From NCBI RefSeq assembly GCF_964340395.1, contig NC_135554.1, forward strand, positions 25,985,592-26,049,591: 64,000 nucleotides of DNA, in the 5' to 3' direction. The first letter of the stretch is position 1, and every line of letters begins with the position of its first letter. Positions 1 to 53,261 of the stretch are shown piece after piece. This stretch comes from Glandiceps talaboti. Lineage: Eukaryota > Hemichordata > Enteropneusta > Spengelidae. Under the pieces are notes generated by a model that did no database searches, was not told where the DNA came from, and saw nothing but the letters and a program-made list of their open reading frames with translations. The position numbers were made by a program, and so were the translations under genes.

Positions 1-1458
1 AACTATCCTTTTATACACTTCAACATTGTAATTTGAAAAATGTCACTTAATTTCACTCAATATTTGGAGTTTTACCAAAAAAAAAGGTTTTAATTGAGGT
101 TTCCGTACAATAATGCCCGTTTTTGACAATATAGTAGTTATATGACAAAGGAAGTTAATTTAAGACTGAGGGTTCTGTGATGGTTCTGTGGTGACTGTTA
201 CTATGCAGTATAAAAGATGGGTCTCAAAATGCATGTTGTTTGCAATTCTTGATATCATATAATGTCATTGCTTGATAGGAAGTTTTCATTCTTGTAAATC
301 TCTTTTGTGAACACACTGCTATTTAAATTTTTCTTTCTCCATTCAAAGACCAGAAAAGTTACTACGGTTTTGAAAAAGATGGGTAAGAATACAAAGTCTT
401 GTACAGTCTTCATTTTTTAATGATATGGAAAAGAGTATTATATAGCACACTGTGAGGTTAGGTTTGGGCATTGAGGTGAAGAGGGAAAGTTACTATCATT
501 GCATATATTTGTACGCCGTATAAACGACTAGTGGCTGCATGAGTTAGGACAAGTTTGGAGTTGTTGTATTGCTTAACTAGTACCATTATCATACTTGTGT
601 GGTGCAAGTACAAAATTTGACTCGTAAACTCACAAAGATTTGAAACTCACTTGGACATTTTGTTGAGTTTGTACAAAATCTTCACTTCATCTAAAAAAAA
701 CTGCATTTGTATTTTAGTAATCTGCATAGTATGTGAACTGGCAGGATTAGTTGTGATATTTCCAAGGACAAACTAACTATACAAACTTCCAACTATCAAC
801 TTTCACAATAATAATAGAACTTCTTTATAACAAACACAACACAAGAAAACAAAAGATTGTACAGACTGGCCACTGGGGGCACTGTTTGGAAGCAGATGTT
901 CGGTTGGCAGTGAGAGGCTGCATCATTGCATACTGTGGAACGTAATGAAAATCATCCTCTCCAAGTGTCTGCGAGCAAAATATAATGGAATCCTTGGCAA
1001 TTTGAACTAGTTTTACTTTTGTAATTTTTCATATACTGACTGGTCAGCATCCATGTGAAAATTTATATTTTTGTACTAATTTCAAAAACAGCTGTAAAGT
1101 GGGTTACTACAATATGATGTATTATATCAAACTGATGACAAGAAATATGTACATCACAACAGATTGCTCCCATTATCAAAGTTTGTTACAGTTTAATGTT
1201 TGAACATTTGGGAAGATCAGTCTTTACAAAATTCAGTTTTTCTTCAAATCTTAAAAAAAAAAATCAGGCCACATTAACTCACACTTTCCTGTAGAAAGTG
1301 TTACTAACCTAGTAGTTGATTATCTCAAGATATTACAGACCTCAGTAATAATGGTATATTTTCTCTAAATGAGTAAGCTGAAACAGTTCCATTCATTTTC
1401 ATGATTTTAGCTGGACTGGACATTAGGAGGTGAAGTTTCAACATATGCCACATTTTGT

Positions 1459-1556
1459 ATTTGGAGATGCCACAAAAGGGTACAATATAACATTTGAAGA
1501 TGCCGTAAAAGGGTAGAGTCTAACATTTGGAGAAGGCATGAAATGGTATTGCAGGT
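1459..1556. repeat. 33-bp tandem repeat, about 3 copies
   Basis: Units begin ATTTGGAGATGCC / ATTTGAAGATGCC / ATTTGGAGAAGGC and include AAAGGGTA. They are diverged by several substitutions each. Confidence 0.7.
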
Positions 1557-2161
1557 ATAATTTTAAAATATCTCATTAAAAATTGTGTGTTTTCTGAGAG
1601 TAATTTATTTCTTTGTGGCTTAGTTTCTGATCAGAAAGATTTGGTGTTTGTTAACTTTTTTTATGGAAGGTCCATTGGTCCATTTTGTTTTTTACAAATG
1701 CACACATTTCACCAAAACAATCAGTAGTACTTGTGTCAACACAACTCACAACAGACTGAGACTACAAGTCAATAATGAAGACATCAAAACACATAACTTC
1801 TTTCATTTTTTGGGGAAATATTCAAAACTTAGAAAAGGATACATAACAAATGCACATGTGGTGTGTTTCTTTATTTTGATATTGCAAATACTGTCATCTG
1901 TTATTAAATCAGCCTTTGCACAACATCCCCCCTGTACATCCCCATTATGCCATGACAATAGTACGACCTTATTATTCAGCAATAATAAATGGCACTCTAT
2001 GGGGGTGAGCAGCCTTCATATGGTTGCATAATTTTGGATAAATTAGAGAAGTGTTCATAGTTGATATGTTTAAGGCAAAGTTTATGAACCACTCGGTCAC
2101 TCTTTGGTGGTTTTGCATATATCTGCATTTGTTTGCAAGGACATCTTCAGAAGTAGAAAAT

Positions 2162-2167
2162 TTTATT
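2162..2167 (-). terminator. possible poly(A) signal of the LAP gene
   Basis: This is the first AATAAA on the minus strand after the stop codon, implying a 3' UTR near 1 kb. No clear GT-rich downstream element is visible. Other minus-strand AATAAA sites lie at about 1870 and 1608, so the choice is uncertain. Confidence 0.25.
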
Positions 2168-2640
2168 AAAATTCAGACACCACTGTCTGTTCAATATTGT
2201 ACTCAATAAAAAGTTAACCACCATCGTCATTAAAAACACAATTCTGTAGATGTTTGATTATGTCAACATTCTAGATAATGCTGTGATGAAAATAGCACAC
2301 TATCAACATCTCTATAAATAGCCCCCTCTATCAGTGATGCTAAGAAATCTTCATTCACAGCATCTGAGAAACATTTTTGTTATGAACATGTCAGCAATCT
2401 TTCAATGTATGAAAGGATTCTGTGGTATAGAGTGATCCCTTAGTTACTGTCAAAACTCTGTCACTTAGCAACAAACCTTATACACTCCTATCAAATTCTC
2501 CATATATCAAGCACACAGAGATTTGATCATTTCACACCAGCAAATTTTCAGTGATTTGTTTTTCACTTTGCACAATTTTTCTAAAATCTCAAAAAGGCTG
2601 ATTTAACACGTACATACAATAGTGTGCTATGTACATGTAT

Positions 2641-2800
2641 TGTGTTTTCAAACCTTGTCCACAAAATGATGAGATTTGGCAGACACTTTAGTTTTGTGTT
2701 TTCAAACCTTGTCCACAAAATGATGAGATTTGGCAGACACTTTAGTTTTGTGTTTTCAAACCTTGTCCACAAAATGAGATTTGGCAGACACTTTAGTTCA
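2641..2800. repeat. 54-bp tandem repeat, 3 copies
   Basis: Copies start at 2641, 2695 and 2749 with TGTGTTTTCAAACC and end GGCAGACACTTTAG. The third lacks one ATG triplet. Period and deletion are multiples of three, so both strands look open here by accident. It probably lies in the 3' UTR. Confidence 0.85.
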
Positions 2801-3199
2801 GACAAATCTCTTACTTCTAATCTACTCCTGCTTACAATGAAAGTGAAAACATCACATCTGTCAACATGGGAAAGACCTCAGACTGAAAATTTGCCAGGAT
2901 AAAACTGTTATCACTGTACACTTTCTCCTCATCTGACTTGACTTCAATCTGAGATTTACTATACAATAAAACACACTGCTGCATTAACAGCTGTGTATAG
3001 TCAATTCATTACACTGTACATAATACTACAAATTATCCCTGAATTCCTGTCTGTTCATCTGTCTGTCTGCACATCTTCTCCTCAACCTCTACTCTCTATT
3101 GACAACTGGAGTGACAGGACCCTACCTGTCCCCTCAATTGACAAGCAGAGTGACAGGACCCTACCTGTCCCCTCAATTGACAAGCAGAGTGACAGGACC

Positions 3200-41717
<38,518 letters not shown>

Positions 41718-44316
41718 GATGAGAGCTGTCAGAAATCTACACAATAGATGACAAAAAGTGAAAAAGTAATCGTCAATGTCAAAATCTACACAAAGGATGA
41801 CAAGCAATCATCAATGTCAAAGTCATACTACACATGGATGCATTCAAATCTTCAACAGCTTCAAAGAACCAGGAGTCATACTTGTATGATTCATATCGTC
41901 GTACATATTTTCACTTTTTTCAATAAAAGAAATTTTTGACTTTTAATCTGAAGTTCAACTCTCATACAAAGTTGTTTTGAACAATGTTATTGTAAACCAT
42001 ACCAAAGAAAAAAATTCTCACTTTTTCAACAAAAAATAGACTTTATACTGAACATTTTAGACTTTCAAACCAAGCCTTTTTTACCTTCATATTGTTCATA
42101 TTACGAATATGTTCAATTTTTATAACGTTTGAATCATTTACAATGATTTTTTTTAAATAGAAATTGAAAAACAATTGTTATTTAAGTATAGAACCCACTA
42201 TTAAAAGATAGAATTCATAATAGTAAACTCGATATCAAAATAATAGAGTACAATTTAGGAGAACAGAGACAAAACCTCAATTATGTATTTAATGCTTGAG
42301 GCAGTTTCAACTCTTGAGAGAACAATAGACCTAATGTGATGGATTACCCTGGCCTTCTTTACTATATTTTAATTCAAATGCGAGACCTGAACAATGGATG
42401 TCATGATAATAAAAATGAAATGTGACTATAATATAACAATAATGACAGTTATACTGGTTTTCATGTCTCCTACAACCCATCTAAAGGTTTTTAAGGTCAC
42501 AAGATAATAACAGACATCAGCCGTAAAAAAGTAGACCATAACTTTTCATTAAGGAAATACAGCAAACATTGCACAAGTCCTTTGTTTTGGCACAAAGAGC
42601 TATAAAACGTTGGAAAGTCATTTTTAGGCATGCATGTTCACACATAAAACTAAACATTTTATAGTTTTTTATACAATTCTCCTTTAAAATTGCAAAAGTC
42701 ACGAATCAGATTATAAAACATCTTGTTTTTATGACAACACTTCATCTACATGTACAATAATAAAGTCTATCTGAGTTTCTAATATAATTCATTTGGGTTC
42801 CCCTACTAACTATGGTTTACAACATGAGAAAAGATAAAATATTTTTTACAAATTACACAAAAACTTTCTCATCGGATCAGTTTTTGTGGAACGACATCCA
42901 CTTTCTTATGATCATAAAAACGTCAACATTTACGATTACACACCATCAAACTATCGTGAATTTTATTAGAACGATATCACTTTATGTTACCAGAAAATTA
43001 ACAGCAGTTACTATATTCATCACTCTATCCACCTCAATACATATCCAACACATTACAATCTCTCACTTGAAAGACCTCCACGCATGTACAACACAAAACG
43101 ATCTCATTCCAACCGCCTCTGCACACGTACTACACACAGTGATCACGATAACTGCCAAAATTTATTGCTGTAGTTTGAATGTATACCTTAAATTATCACA
43201 ATGATGTCATTTTACGTTGCAAGAAAAGCCAAACCTAAATAATCACATCTCTTGTATTACATACAACATCATGAGTAACGCTGGAATTTATGACTTTTTT
43301 CATACATAACCCGTGTACATCTATTCCGCATCAACCATACCTATAAATCATAAAGTATACACACTAAATTTCTCATTCTGCACGCTTCATATCAAACTGT
43401 TTTATTTTCTACAGCCTACATAGTTGATAATGACTTTCTCATAAAAACCTGACATGGAGAAAATAGAGAATCACGAGTTTAATATTCTACTAGTTTGTGT
43501 CTCTCCAAGTCCCTTAATACTGTAACAAGACATGACACAATGCAAGACTCCCCAAATGAAGATGAATATGAAAACGTTATTAAAAGTAAATACATGTTGA
43601 CTACCTTAATAATTAGTATTCATAGAGATGATAAAGGTCTCTAACTGACTGACTGCATTTTTAGAGACAGCACGACGGCCCATGCATATCAATAAATGAA
43701 TGGAAAAGTGCAGGTCGTACTCCATTAGTGTCCTCACCAAAGTCATCATTCCAAACAAAGCAGACTCATTTCCATTTTCATTTCAAAAAATGACAATTTT
43801 TATTCTCTACTAATATTGAACTGTCATCGAGAAATGTTGCCTGTTCCAAAGGTGAACATATAAAAGAAAGTGTTTCACCTACATTTTAGATGTAAATGTG
43901 ACAGGTACGTATATATTTCAAGATGTTACAGATACATACAGTGTGCTATTACAGTCTTCTTTACAAAGCTAATGTCAAAGTATGTGTTGTACTTGCAGTT
44001 TTGTTACAACTTGTCAACTAAATTTTCTTTTTAATGTCTAGATTTTGAATTACTTGTTCATTTTTTGACAGCTCATTTTATATTTGACCCTGCATACATC
44101 TCCCTCCTGAACCTCACACGCACTAAAAATTACAGGAATTAATCACCCATTCAGAAATTCATAAAGGTATGTCTATAAAACAAACACATCTGAAAGGGTG
44201 TAGTGATAGCTGTCCACTTTGCAATAAGTTTGAGATACAAGCAGGTCACTTTTATTTGTTAACTGACCAATCACAGTTTATGAAACGGCTAGTCCCCCTG
44301 ACCTATCAAAGATATT

Positions 44317-44600
44317 ATGAACCCATCTAGTGAACTGACCAATCAGAAAGTTTTATGAACCCATCTGGTGAACTGACCAATCAGAAAGTCTTATGAACCA
44401 ATCTGTTGAACTGACCAATCAAAAGTCTTATGAACCCATCTGGTGAACTGATCAATCAGAAAGTCTTATGAACCCATCTGGTGAACTGACCAATCAGAAA
44501 GTCTTATGAACCCATCTGGTGAACTGACTAATCAGAAAGTCTTATGAACCCATCTGGTGAACTGACCAATCAAAAGTCTTGTGAAACCATCTGGCTCTTA
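44317..44600. repeat. 38-bp minisatellite carrying CCAATCA in most units
   Basis: About 7.5 units with period 37-38, each ATGAACCCATCTGGTGAACT plus GACCAATCAGAAAGTCTT. The CCAAT core is broken in two units (GATCAATC, GACTAATC). Older scattered relatives occur at 44265, 44614, 44656 and 44821. Confidence 0.92.
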
Positions 44601-45380
44601 ACATCTTCCACTAGCCAATCAATAACCAAACAACCTTATTCATCTGTCAACTGACCAATCATGCAAGCTTGGAAACTCACCAGGACTCTGACCCCCATTA
44701 TCAGAAAGACTTGTGAAATAGGCCAGTTAGTAACACTTGTCCACTTATATTATAATGAGACATACTTTTGTATTTAGCCATCCATCTGTCAATTAACCAT
44801 ATGTAAGTCAGTTGCTAAGGACCAATCAGAAAGTTTTGTAAAACCATCTGGTCTACTTACCAGTTAATAATATGACAAACTATTGGTATCAACCATTCTC
44901 GCTGGCCAACGACCCTACCAGACATTTCCATTCATTTGCGCAGTCCACAATACAAAACAATAGGAGCAGAACACATAAACCTTACATTTACTTTAGAAGG
45001 AAAGTTCAAGATATATACATTGAATCCCTTGATACACAAATGATGTACAATGTCTCCATCGATCACTGTTTCAATCTTACTTCGCAAAGTAATTTGAAAA
45101 CACAAACAGCATATACAGTCTTCTATGACAACTGACCTTCTCACTTTGCAGTTCTCTTCATATACAACTGTACAAAACTGACTGTATTCACACAATGGTA
45201 AATTTTATTTTTGATATTATTGTCAGAGGGTATTCCTTCCTTTTCGTTTCTTCAATCGTGTCTATGGTTTCCAGTTATAATCAAATCAAACAAATATATG
45301 AAAAATGCAACATTGCACTAGCTGTCAATCATACTTTCCAATGATGATGTACCTGTAAACTATTAGGGACAATTGATCAA

Positions 45381-45419
45381 TGTCACAAAAGCTCAATCAA
45401 CGAACTTCGTTCATTTAGA
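45381..45419. repeat. dispersed repeat fragment with CGAACTTCG palindrome, copy 2
   Basis: ATGTCACAAAAGCTCAATCA followed by ACGAACTTCGTTCATTTAG; see the copy at 26598. Confidence 0.6.
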
Positions 45420-45504
45420 ACAAGACGCTTCCTCTAAACAAACATTTACAAGTTCTACATCAATGGATTTATTACAGATGATGTAAACCATGATGAAAAA
45501 AATT

Positions 45505-45610
45505 AAGTTTTAAGTTTATTTATTTTCTAAAGCACCTTTTCTATTCAGTAATATTGAAAAGCGCTGTACATACAATAGAAGAACTGCAGCGGTCACACCA
45601 CTATGATCAA
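45505..45610 (-). mobile_element. possible SINE/LINE fragment with AAAGCGCT motif
   Basis: TTTATTTATTTTCTAAAGCA through AAAAGCGCTGTACATAC resembles the TATAAAGCGC...AAAGCGCTTTACA type of repeat frequent in marine invertebrate genomes. Only a fragment, and the assignment rests on general resemblance. Confidence 0.3.
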
Positions 45611-47664
45611 TGCAATGTAAAAACATGATGATAAACACATTAAAATACTACCCAAAACACAGCACTGTATCTCACATTAGAAGTAAATTTTAATCAACTT
45701 AATATCAACATCTCAGTATTAAATATAGAATCTGTCATCATTGAAGACGTGAAAGTTTCCAAAATTTGGTTAGAAGTGTGGAAATGAGGTTCAGCAATCA
45801 CATTGACCATGCTAGACTCCCTTCCCCCTGAAGGAATGAAATTTGTTTATTGAGTTTGTTTGACTTTGGAGTGGTTTTCTGTTGTTGTTTTTCATTTAAG
45901 CCACACTAGATAGCTTTGCCTACCTGCAATTTACAACATATGTATGTCAAATATCGAGATTGTGCCTTCTATCATACTAAGTTGATATACTTTCTATACC
46001 ACTTTCTTTCAAAAGCTCCTAGAAAAATGTTTTCTCACTACTGTAATCTTTGAGCATCCTACAACAGAAGTGCTTCTTCTATGGATTCTTAAGTACATTT
46101 TCAAGTTTGTCTGCTCATTTTAATAACAAACTTTAATATTATAGTAAACCTGGCTAAAGACTTATCTTCACTTATTCATTTGGAAAAAATCCCCACAAAA
46201 ATAAGTAGTGACTAAAATGCCTTCATGTACATGGACATAATGTACCAGTCTGGAACATGTAAGTAGTAAAAATTAGTCTTTTTGAGAACAAGACTGTACA
46301 ATTGCAATGTTCTCTTTGGAACAACAACCTCCATACAAACACAAAATATTTATAATCTACTGCATGAAAAAGGATATACGTTATATGTGAGCTCTGGCAT
46401 GAAACATCAAGCTAATATTTCCAAGTGAACACTGTATTAAATAAATTTATGGAAACATTAAGTATAATATGAGGCAATCTTCAACGATGTCATCTAATTA
46501 CAGTCGACAGCCAAATAGAAGCACAACACCCAGGGAAATGTCACGAACACCTTTGATGCCAGATAAAATGAAGCTGAGACAGTCAGGTGCGAAATATTAT
46601 TAAATCATCTGTCTTGGATGAGATGCGATATCCGCTGCCAAACTGATAAAATCACCAGACACTTTCAAAGGAATACATAAAAGCAATATGCATGACTTCT
46701 AATACAATCCATAGCAGGAAACATGAGTGTCACTTACCAGCCTCCTGACTCACTATCTAATTAAGGATGCCTTTAATAATGCAACGGAACAACTTCACTT
46801 TATCCAATCTCAATAGCTTCTTGTTTGGTTAAAACTTCGCAGTTAAGATTACAAAAACATGACAATTGCCGCAACAGGCTTGTAGTTGCATACATCATGC
46901 ATTTTAACCTTTTTCCTCGGTAAGTACCTCAACAAGAAACACGCATGTGTAGTCATTATACTAACCTTTGCCGATAAAACTGAGCAGGTTCTAAAACTCA
47001 TACATTTTTAAAACACTAATTCCACTGTCTTCATTTTGTTTATCAACTAATGGCAAATAGTTATAACCCCTTGGAGGGCTTGACTTCTTCAATGAAACAT
47101 GTGACCACAGGTTATGGAGCAATCTCGCCTTTCTTTTGACTGGTTTGAATTTGACTTGTGAGAAATAACAAAAAAGGAGCTCACTTCACATTCTATTATT
47201 CAAATGTCTGTGTTGTCATCAAAAAAGCTGTAAGCATTAGAATTAGAGCTATTTGACTGTGACGTAAGGCAACATCTTCCTTTATAAAAAGCTTAGATCT
47301 GTAATCCTGCCCAACAGACATCAGAAGCTTCCTTGCAGATATCACCATTAAATAAACATTCACCAGAATTCTGTATATATTTACTGCTCCATCACTTACT
47401 TTTCTACAATACATACAACCAGCGACATGTAAGCATGAACGAGCAGAACTTGTTAGAAACATGGAAGGTAAACAAGCCCTGGATTTCAAAATGCTTGACA
47501 CAACATGTTGGTAGTATAGAGATATATTTTACATTCAATCATTTGATAAGAACACTTTTAAGACCTTTTTTACACAATAGTTTTATTTGTTTGTTTGTAA
47601 AAACTGAAAGGCTAACACTATCACCACTATGCTTGGCCAGACAGCCAAGTCTCTGGGCTAAATA

Positions 47665-48028
47665 GTCTCGGTTACCCAGATTCTCAAAAAAAACCTCCCA
47701 ACGAGAGTCACAAGAGATGTAATCCAAAGTTCTGTGCACAGTGTATCTGTGTCCAAGAGCAGTGAATTCTGGGGAATACTTTGCATCTAACATGGCATGC
47801 TGAATGAACCAGGTTCCTTCACGACATCTTTAATCCAATACATTTTAATTGTGATGGCTTCATAAACCCATTCTCCATGATTACGACTTGGAAGAAATGC
47901 TATGCATGATTTCCGGTGGTACAGAAAATTGGATTACAAATGTACATGTCTCCAAACTCTTGTTGGGAGGGGTGGGGAGGTTGTCTCATAGTTGAGCCCT
48001 TGGTGATGAGAGTCTGGGTAACCAAGAC
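47665..48028. mobile_element. MITE copy 2, 364 bp, TA target site
   Basis: Starts GTCTCGGTTACCCAGATTCT, ends with the complement of GTCTTGGTTACCCAGACTCT, and is flanked by TA at 47663-47664 and 48029-48030. The interior aligns with copy 1 in order (a TGGAAGAAATG block, an ACTCTTGTT.GG block near the right TIR). The left TIR has lost the GGGGGCTCTGCCTAC segment. Substantially diverged, so an old family. Confidence 0.88.
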
Positions 48029-51000
48029 TAAGGTTGTACCTTTTTTAAATATATAACGTACCTGTTCATAAAAGAATATGGACTTATTATTGTATTTACA
48101 TTTTAACAAATTGATTATCAAAATATATGCAACACAAGGAAGTAAAGCCAAAATGTAATGTATGAAAACATCATGTCCATTACTCTAAAAACATTATCAC
48201 CAATCCAATATTTTTTCTTACAGATTTTTTATAAAAGACTCTTTGAGTATCGCACATAATCTGTAAGCAACCAAATTTAAACATTCAACTTTCTGATCAG
48301 CTGTTTTATTATCTCAATATCAAATCATAAAACTCGCCCAGAAGGTGCAAAAAAAAAATAGCCCATTCAAAACAAATCAATGAAACATTCATTGATTCAT
48401 TCACTCAACCATTCCTTACTTAAAAATTCTAAGAAAATTGGACTTGTAACTTCTAATGCTCTTTAGCATGTCTTAATGCAGTCTTCAACTCTTTATTGTA
48501 AACAAATTTACACATCCACTTCTTCCTGCGATTATTAAGAAAGAAAAATCAGCTTTGTAATACAAATTGACCGACTAACGATTTCTAACATGGAAGTGCT
48601 CCTGATGTGATTAGAATTCTTGTAACACAACTAGAAGCAGTCGTAGAGATCATCAATACGGTGTTACTTCACTTGATTGCTCCTCTGTGAAAAAATCCTT
48701 TCCCCATCATCGTCATCATCTGACTGCATGACTATAACCTTTTAAATATCAGATTTAGCAAATAATAGCCGAAAAACGGCTACGATACTGCACCTGGGAA
48801 TACAGTTTCTCGTAAGTGAACCAATCATTTCCTCTTTACTCTGTGAATGCCATCCATTACAAGCAATTCAGTCTTAGTTTTTTATAGCTGGCACTAGATT
48901 TTTTCTCGTCACACATGATGAAACATCTTGCCATCTATTCACATAACACACAATACTTCCCTGCTATCAATGACTACCCAAGAGTTTTTCTTTTCCTTAC
49001 TTTTTTTGTTCTCCTGATGATCATGATCAGTCATTTCACATATTTTTCATCTCATCACTTTGTTGTTTCAACTGTTTCTAGTCATAAAACCATGTTGCTA
49101 TAGCAACAGTCTTTCTGATATAAATGATGTTTTCCTATCCTCCTTAGTTTTGAAATATTATTAATAGTCCACCCTACCTGGCATTATGCTTTCCTAAAAT
49201 AGCCATAACTCTGCATACCTACTAATATGAAATGCCAAGTTATTCTCAAAACTGAAATATTTTAATTTTTGGTATTTATTTTGAAATCATATTTTCTGTA
49301 TTCTGAAGGATTCAAACGAAGGCTATCCAGTGAAATGTAGGCAGATGAAATTCTATAATGTTTTTTCTCACAATTTCTCAGGTTTGTTCAACCTTAAAGA
49401 AAAACATTTTTTTAATGCAGTCTCATGGGTGTGATAAAGGTAACCTAGGTTCAGCTGCTTATAGCAACACTACTACCGTAACGTTAATACATACATTCCT
49501 AAGATGACACATTGCTGTCTGAAGTACGTCTGGCATGCCATGCAATTCACGTACCGAGTGACGTGTGATTCGCGTTGTCACTTTTCGCATTGTGAGAAGC
49601 TATTTTCACGTTGCAAGACAAAGATTGATGGTTTGAAGTGAATCATGGAGCCTGTTAGCATTCTCCGTGTAAGCAAATATATCAAAGTTTGCATGGCATT
49701 TTCCACTAAGACAAGATCTCTCTTTAATGCCTCCCCGTTGTACAATAAAAATAAATGGAAAGTCAGGTTCCTTATTAAACAACTTGTCTTTTTATACTAT
49801 GCTCACAACTAATGCAATGCTCACAACTAATGCAAAGTCTGAACATGATCACTATACTGGCTTATATTACACTGTCTTTATATTTATGTTTGAACAAAAT
49901 AAAGTAAAAACTGTCTCGTTCATCAAATATTCAAAGGGATTTATGATGATTTTTTGTGATTTTAATAGATGATCCAATATATTCTTCTAGATACTTATGG
50001 GTTACTCAAACTAGTTAACCTGTTATGTCAAATTTCCCTGATTTGTTTGATTTATTTCAACAATTTTCAACTCGTCTGTAATCTACATTTTGGTAGGATT
50101 TTGCAGATAATCTGATGGCACATTAAATCAAAAGCTAGTTCATGTTTCAAACATTTTAAGCATCACGTTTATACGTAAGAGAGGCTGTCATTTGATTGGT
50201 CAGAAATCCATGGTCATGTTGAACCAAACTGGTAATTTACATAACAAAATAATTCAGCGCTGCATAAGTTACAATGTAACCTTTGAATGTAGCAAGCGAC
50301 AACTTGAATATTTGCATCTGATGGCAAGTATCAGCAGTACACAGACGTTAAATAAATTATTTTTAGTCTGAATTCAGCATGAGAACGTGAAGAGGTAGTT
50401 TGTTTGAGGCTCCCATGGTAGAAGAGAATGGTTTCTATAAATAACTCGCTTTCACGTTATCGATTTGTTCATAACACTGCTTGAGGTATACGTTTAATCC
50501 CTCTTCTTTTCCCGTTACATTTGCCTTTCCTCACATAAGCTGATTTAGAAGTCAGCTTTTGGGGTTATGCATTTGTATGTATCATATTTAATAGCTCTAA
50601 AACATCAATAGATACATATTTATTAATCATGTGTCTTTTGGTGGCATTTAAATCCGATGTTAAGTACATCAACAATCATGTGATGTTGCTATGACGATGT
50701 TAAATATCATGAGTGTCAATTTAAAAAAAAAAATTCCCATCTCATATTCAAAATTGATTTTAGTTCTGTACGTTATTTTTCAGCAATGCAATATGAACTA
50801 GACAGCACGTACATGTTGGGTAGATTCAAATGGTTACTTGCTTGAATAATCAATTTATTGAATACGAATAACAATAACCGCAGTAAAATGCTTTCCACTA
50901 CTTCCAAATTTTCTTATTTCCAGCATGATAGAATTTTTTGTACATTGGATCAGTCTACTTGTTACAATGTAAATCAACTTTATTATTGAACTTCAACAAA

Positions 51001-51084
51001 ATACTAACCCTAAATAAGACTAAATAGTCAACAATTAACAAACAAACAAATCAACAATATGTATGAATGACCAAACAATCACAC

Positions 51085-51155
51085 ACATGTACGCGCACGT
51101 GCACACACACACACACACCCAACCCCCAACCCCACACACACACACACATACATAC
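51085..51155. repeat. CA-rich microsatellite
   Basis: Imperfect (CA)n with an internal CCCAACCCCCAACCCCA segment. Confidence 0.8.
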
Positions 51156-53261
51156 ACACTAACAAATGAATGACTGTCTTGAAATCTTATTTAGATATGA
51201 AATAAATTCTTCACACTGTGACACTCAAAGGACAGGTTGTTGGCGCCCACATCTTGAAGAAAATCACATTATTCTTGCATCACAGACTTTGAATTGAGTT
51301 CAGAGCACAAATTAACCTGTCTTCACGGATCACAGAAACACTGCAGCTACACAATGATAAGGACACACAACATTATAAGACATTTAATATCAATACCTTA
51401 GGTTTAATGTTCAATGTCTCAATCCCTACAGTAACCCACTTGGCAGCTGGCCAGGTGACACAAAATAGTGCTACAATGTAACAATTTCACCTGTAACAAC
51501 TTACTACAATGTAGCAATGTGCTAAGCCAAGGCAATCAGTGTTCCTGAGAAATGTACAAGAGAAATTGAATGCTTCCAATTGACCTATTTTTCCAGTGTA
51601 GGATTCCCTTTGACAAGTGCATCTGTCACATACAAGGTCATTGCCAACACATTTAAATGAGAAGAATGTATTAAAGCTGGCATTTTAGCAGACCTACCTT
51701 TTCGCAAATGTGGAGACAGATAGGATTATAACGTACACTGCGATGAAACACTTGTGCTGTGATAAATAGTGGCAATCAGAAACTGGCTAAATAACAGGGT
51801 ATTGTTAACATCACTCAAAAGACGAGAAATTGAACGAGTCAGGTTATTAAAAAGATTCAGCAAAGTGCACCCCATACAGTTTAAGTCATATTCCAATGAT
51901 CAATGCGTATTACAACAGTCAATACTCTAACGTTGAAAAATAAAGAATGAAAGAATTATAGTGCAGTGAATGCATAGAGCACAGAAGAAATACATTACAG
52001 GCCTTTTCATGGAATTTCGTATTCAATACATACATCATCTTAACTATAGCCCCTAGCAATGAACGGTACGGTACTTTCCTTTCTTACAGTAAAATCTATG
52101 CAAATATCATAAATACATATTTACAGAGTCAGTCAGTCAGTTCCTGGTGATGGTACTCCTTTTTATGAATTCTCTATTCACTCTCCTGGCCTTTGACTCT
52201 CTCAAGTGCACTTTGATTTTTTTCATATTCATGCCTAAAACTTATGTACATACAAGTACGTTCATTTCAAAAGACTTTGTGTATATATTGATGTCAGAAC
52301 ACTCCACCAAGCAATTTACTATACAATTATTGGCAATCTCTAGTCTATATATAGACGTCATCGGGAAATGGCCTGCTAATATGTTTACTGCAGTGCATGC
52401 CAGGGTATACTGGCATGCCTGCACATCTTCATAATGGTATTATGACAGCTCCCATCACATGTAAATGACTTGACTAGGCATATTTGAACAGCTGTGACCC
52501 AATGGTATTGGTTGCACATACCTATGCTCTCCCTATTAAAACTTCAATTAGACTGAAAGTATAATCATTTCAATGTAATTCTAACAAAGTAAACTGCATC
52601 CGTTTGCATAAATAAACGTGAAACATTAGCAAGGCAAAAGACTGCAAACATCAAGTGAACGTTATGAATGTTCTACTAAACAGCTGCAGTAATCAATGGC
52701 TACTCTACCACTTCACCCCATAGAAATTGATGCAAGACAAATTGCAGCCCTGGTACTTTTCGTTAATATGCATCTATGGACAAAAACTTTGCTGGAAATA
52801 GTTCAATTCTATTTATTAGTAGACCTTTCTCTTGACTCATTGTCAATGACAACAAGTACACTCCATATGTAAACAGTCTGGGGATACATACCAGATTACT
52901 TGTTTGTGAACAAATCATAACGTTGATGGATGACACACAAAATTTTATCTAAACGTGATCATACAAAATGTACATGCATCAGTGAATACAAAAACATAAA
53001 GATAAGTTGGGAAGAAGGAATGTGACAATTGTGACATCATTCCAGTTTAATATAACAGCTACAAATGTACTGGGACTTTATGGATGGGGAATTCCCAAAA
53101 GTGAATTGTTTTTGTTTCTCAATTTTCTGACCTTTTAACAGCAATAAAAACTTAATTCTTATCCAAATACCAACTTCATAGAAATTGATTCTTTGACTGG
53201 CTTCTCACAACTGCAACTTCTAGAGAATCCCAGGGAAAAGTTGTGAATTTGTTATCTCCCT

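Larger units (their letters stand above)
1..3112. other. 3' flank / 3' UTR, no gene recognised
   Basis: AT-rich DNA downstream of the gene. A 384-nt open frame on the plus strand (1648-2031) has no recognisable motif and biased AT-rich codons; I treat it as chance. It holds a 33-bp and a 54-bp tandem repeat, listed separately. Confidence 0.5.

Noticed and set aside
1648-2031. 127-codon open frame on the plus strand
   Set aside because: Low-complexity AT-driven composition with no motif. It lies in the LAP gene's 3' flank and antisense to it.
42812-43204. 130-codon open frame on the plus strand
   Set aside because: No recognisable domain, a codon set dominated by AT-rich Ile/Thr/Lys/His, and no splice context or homologue I can name. 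Chance length is plausible in a 64-kb window.
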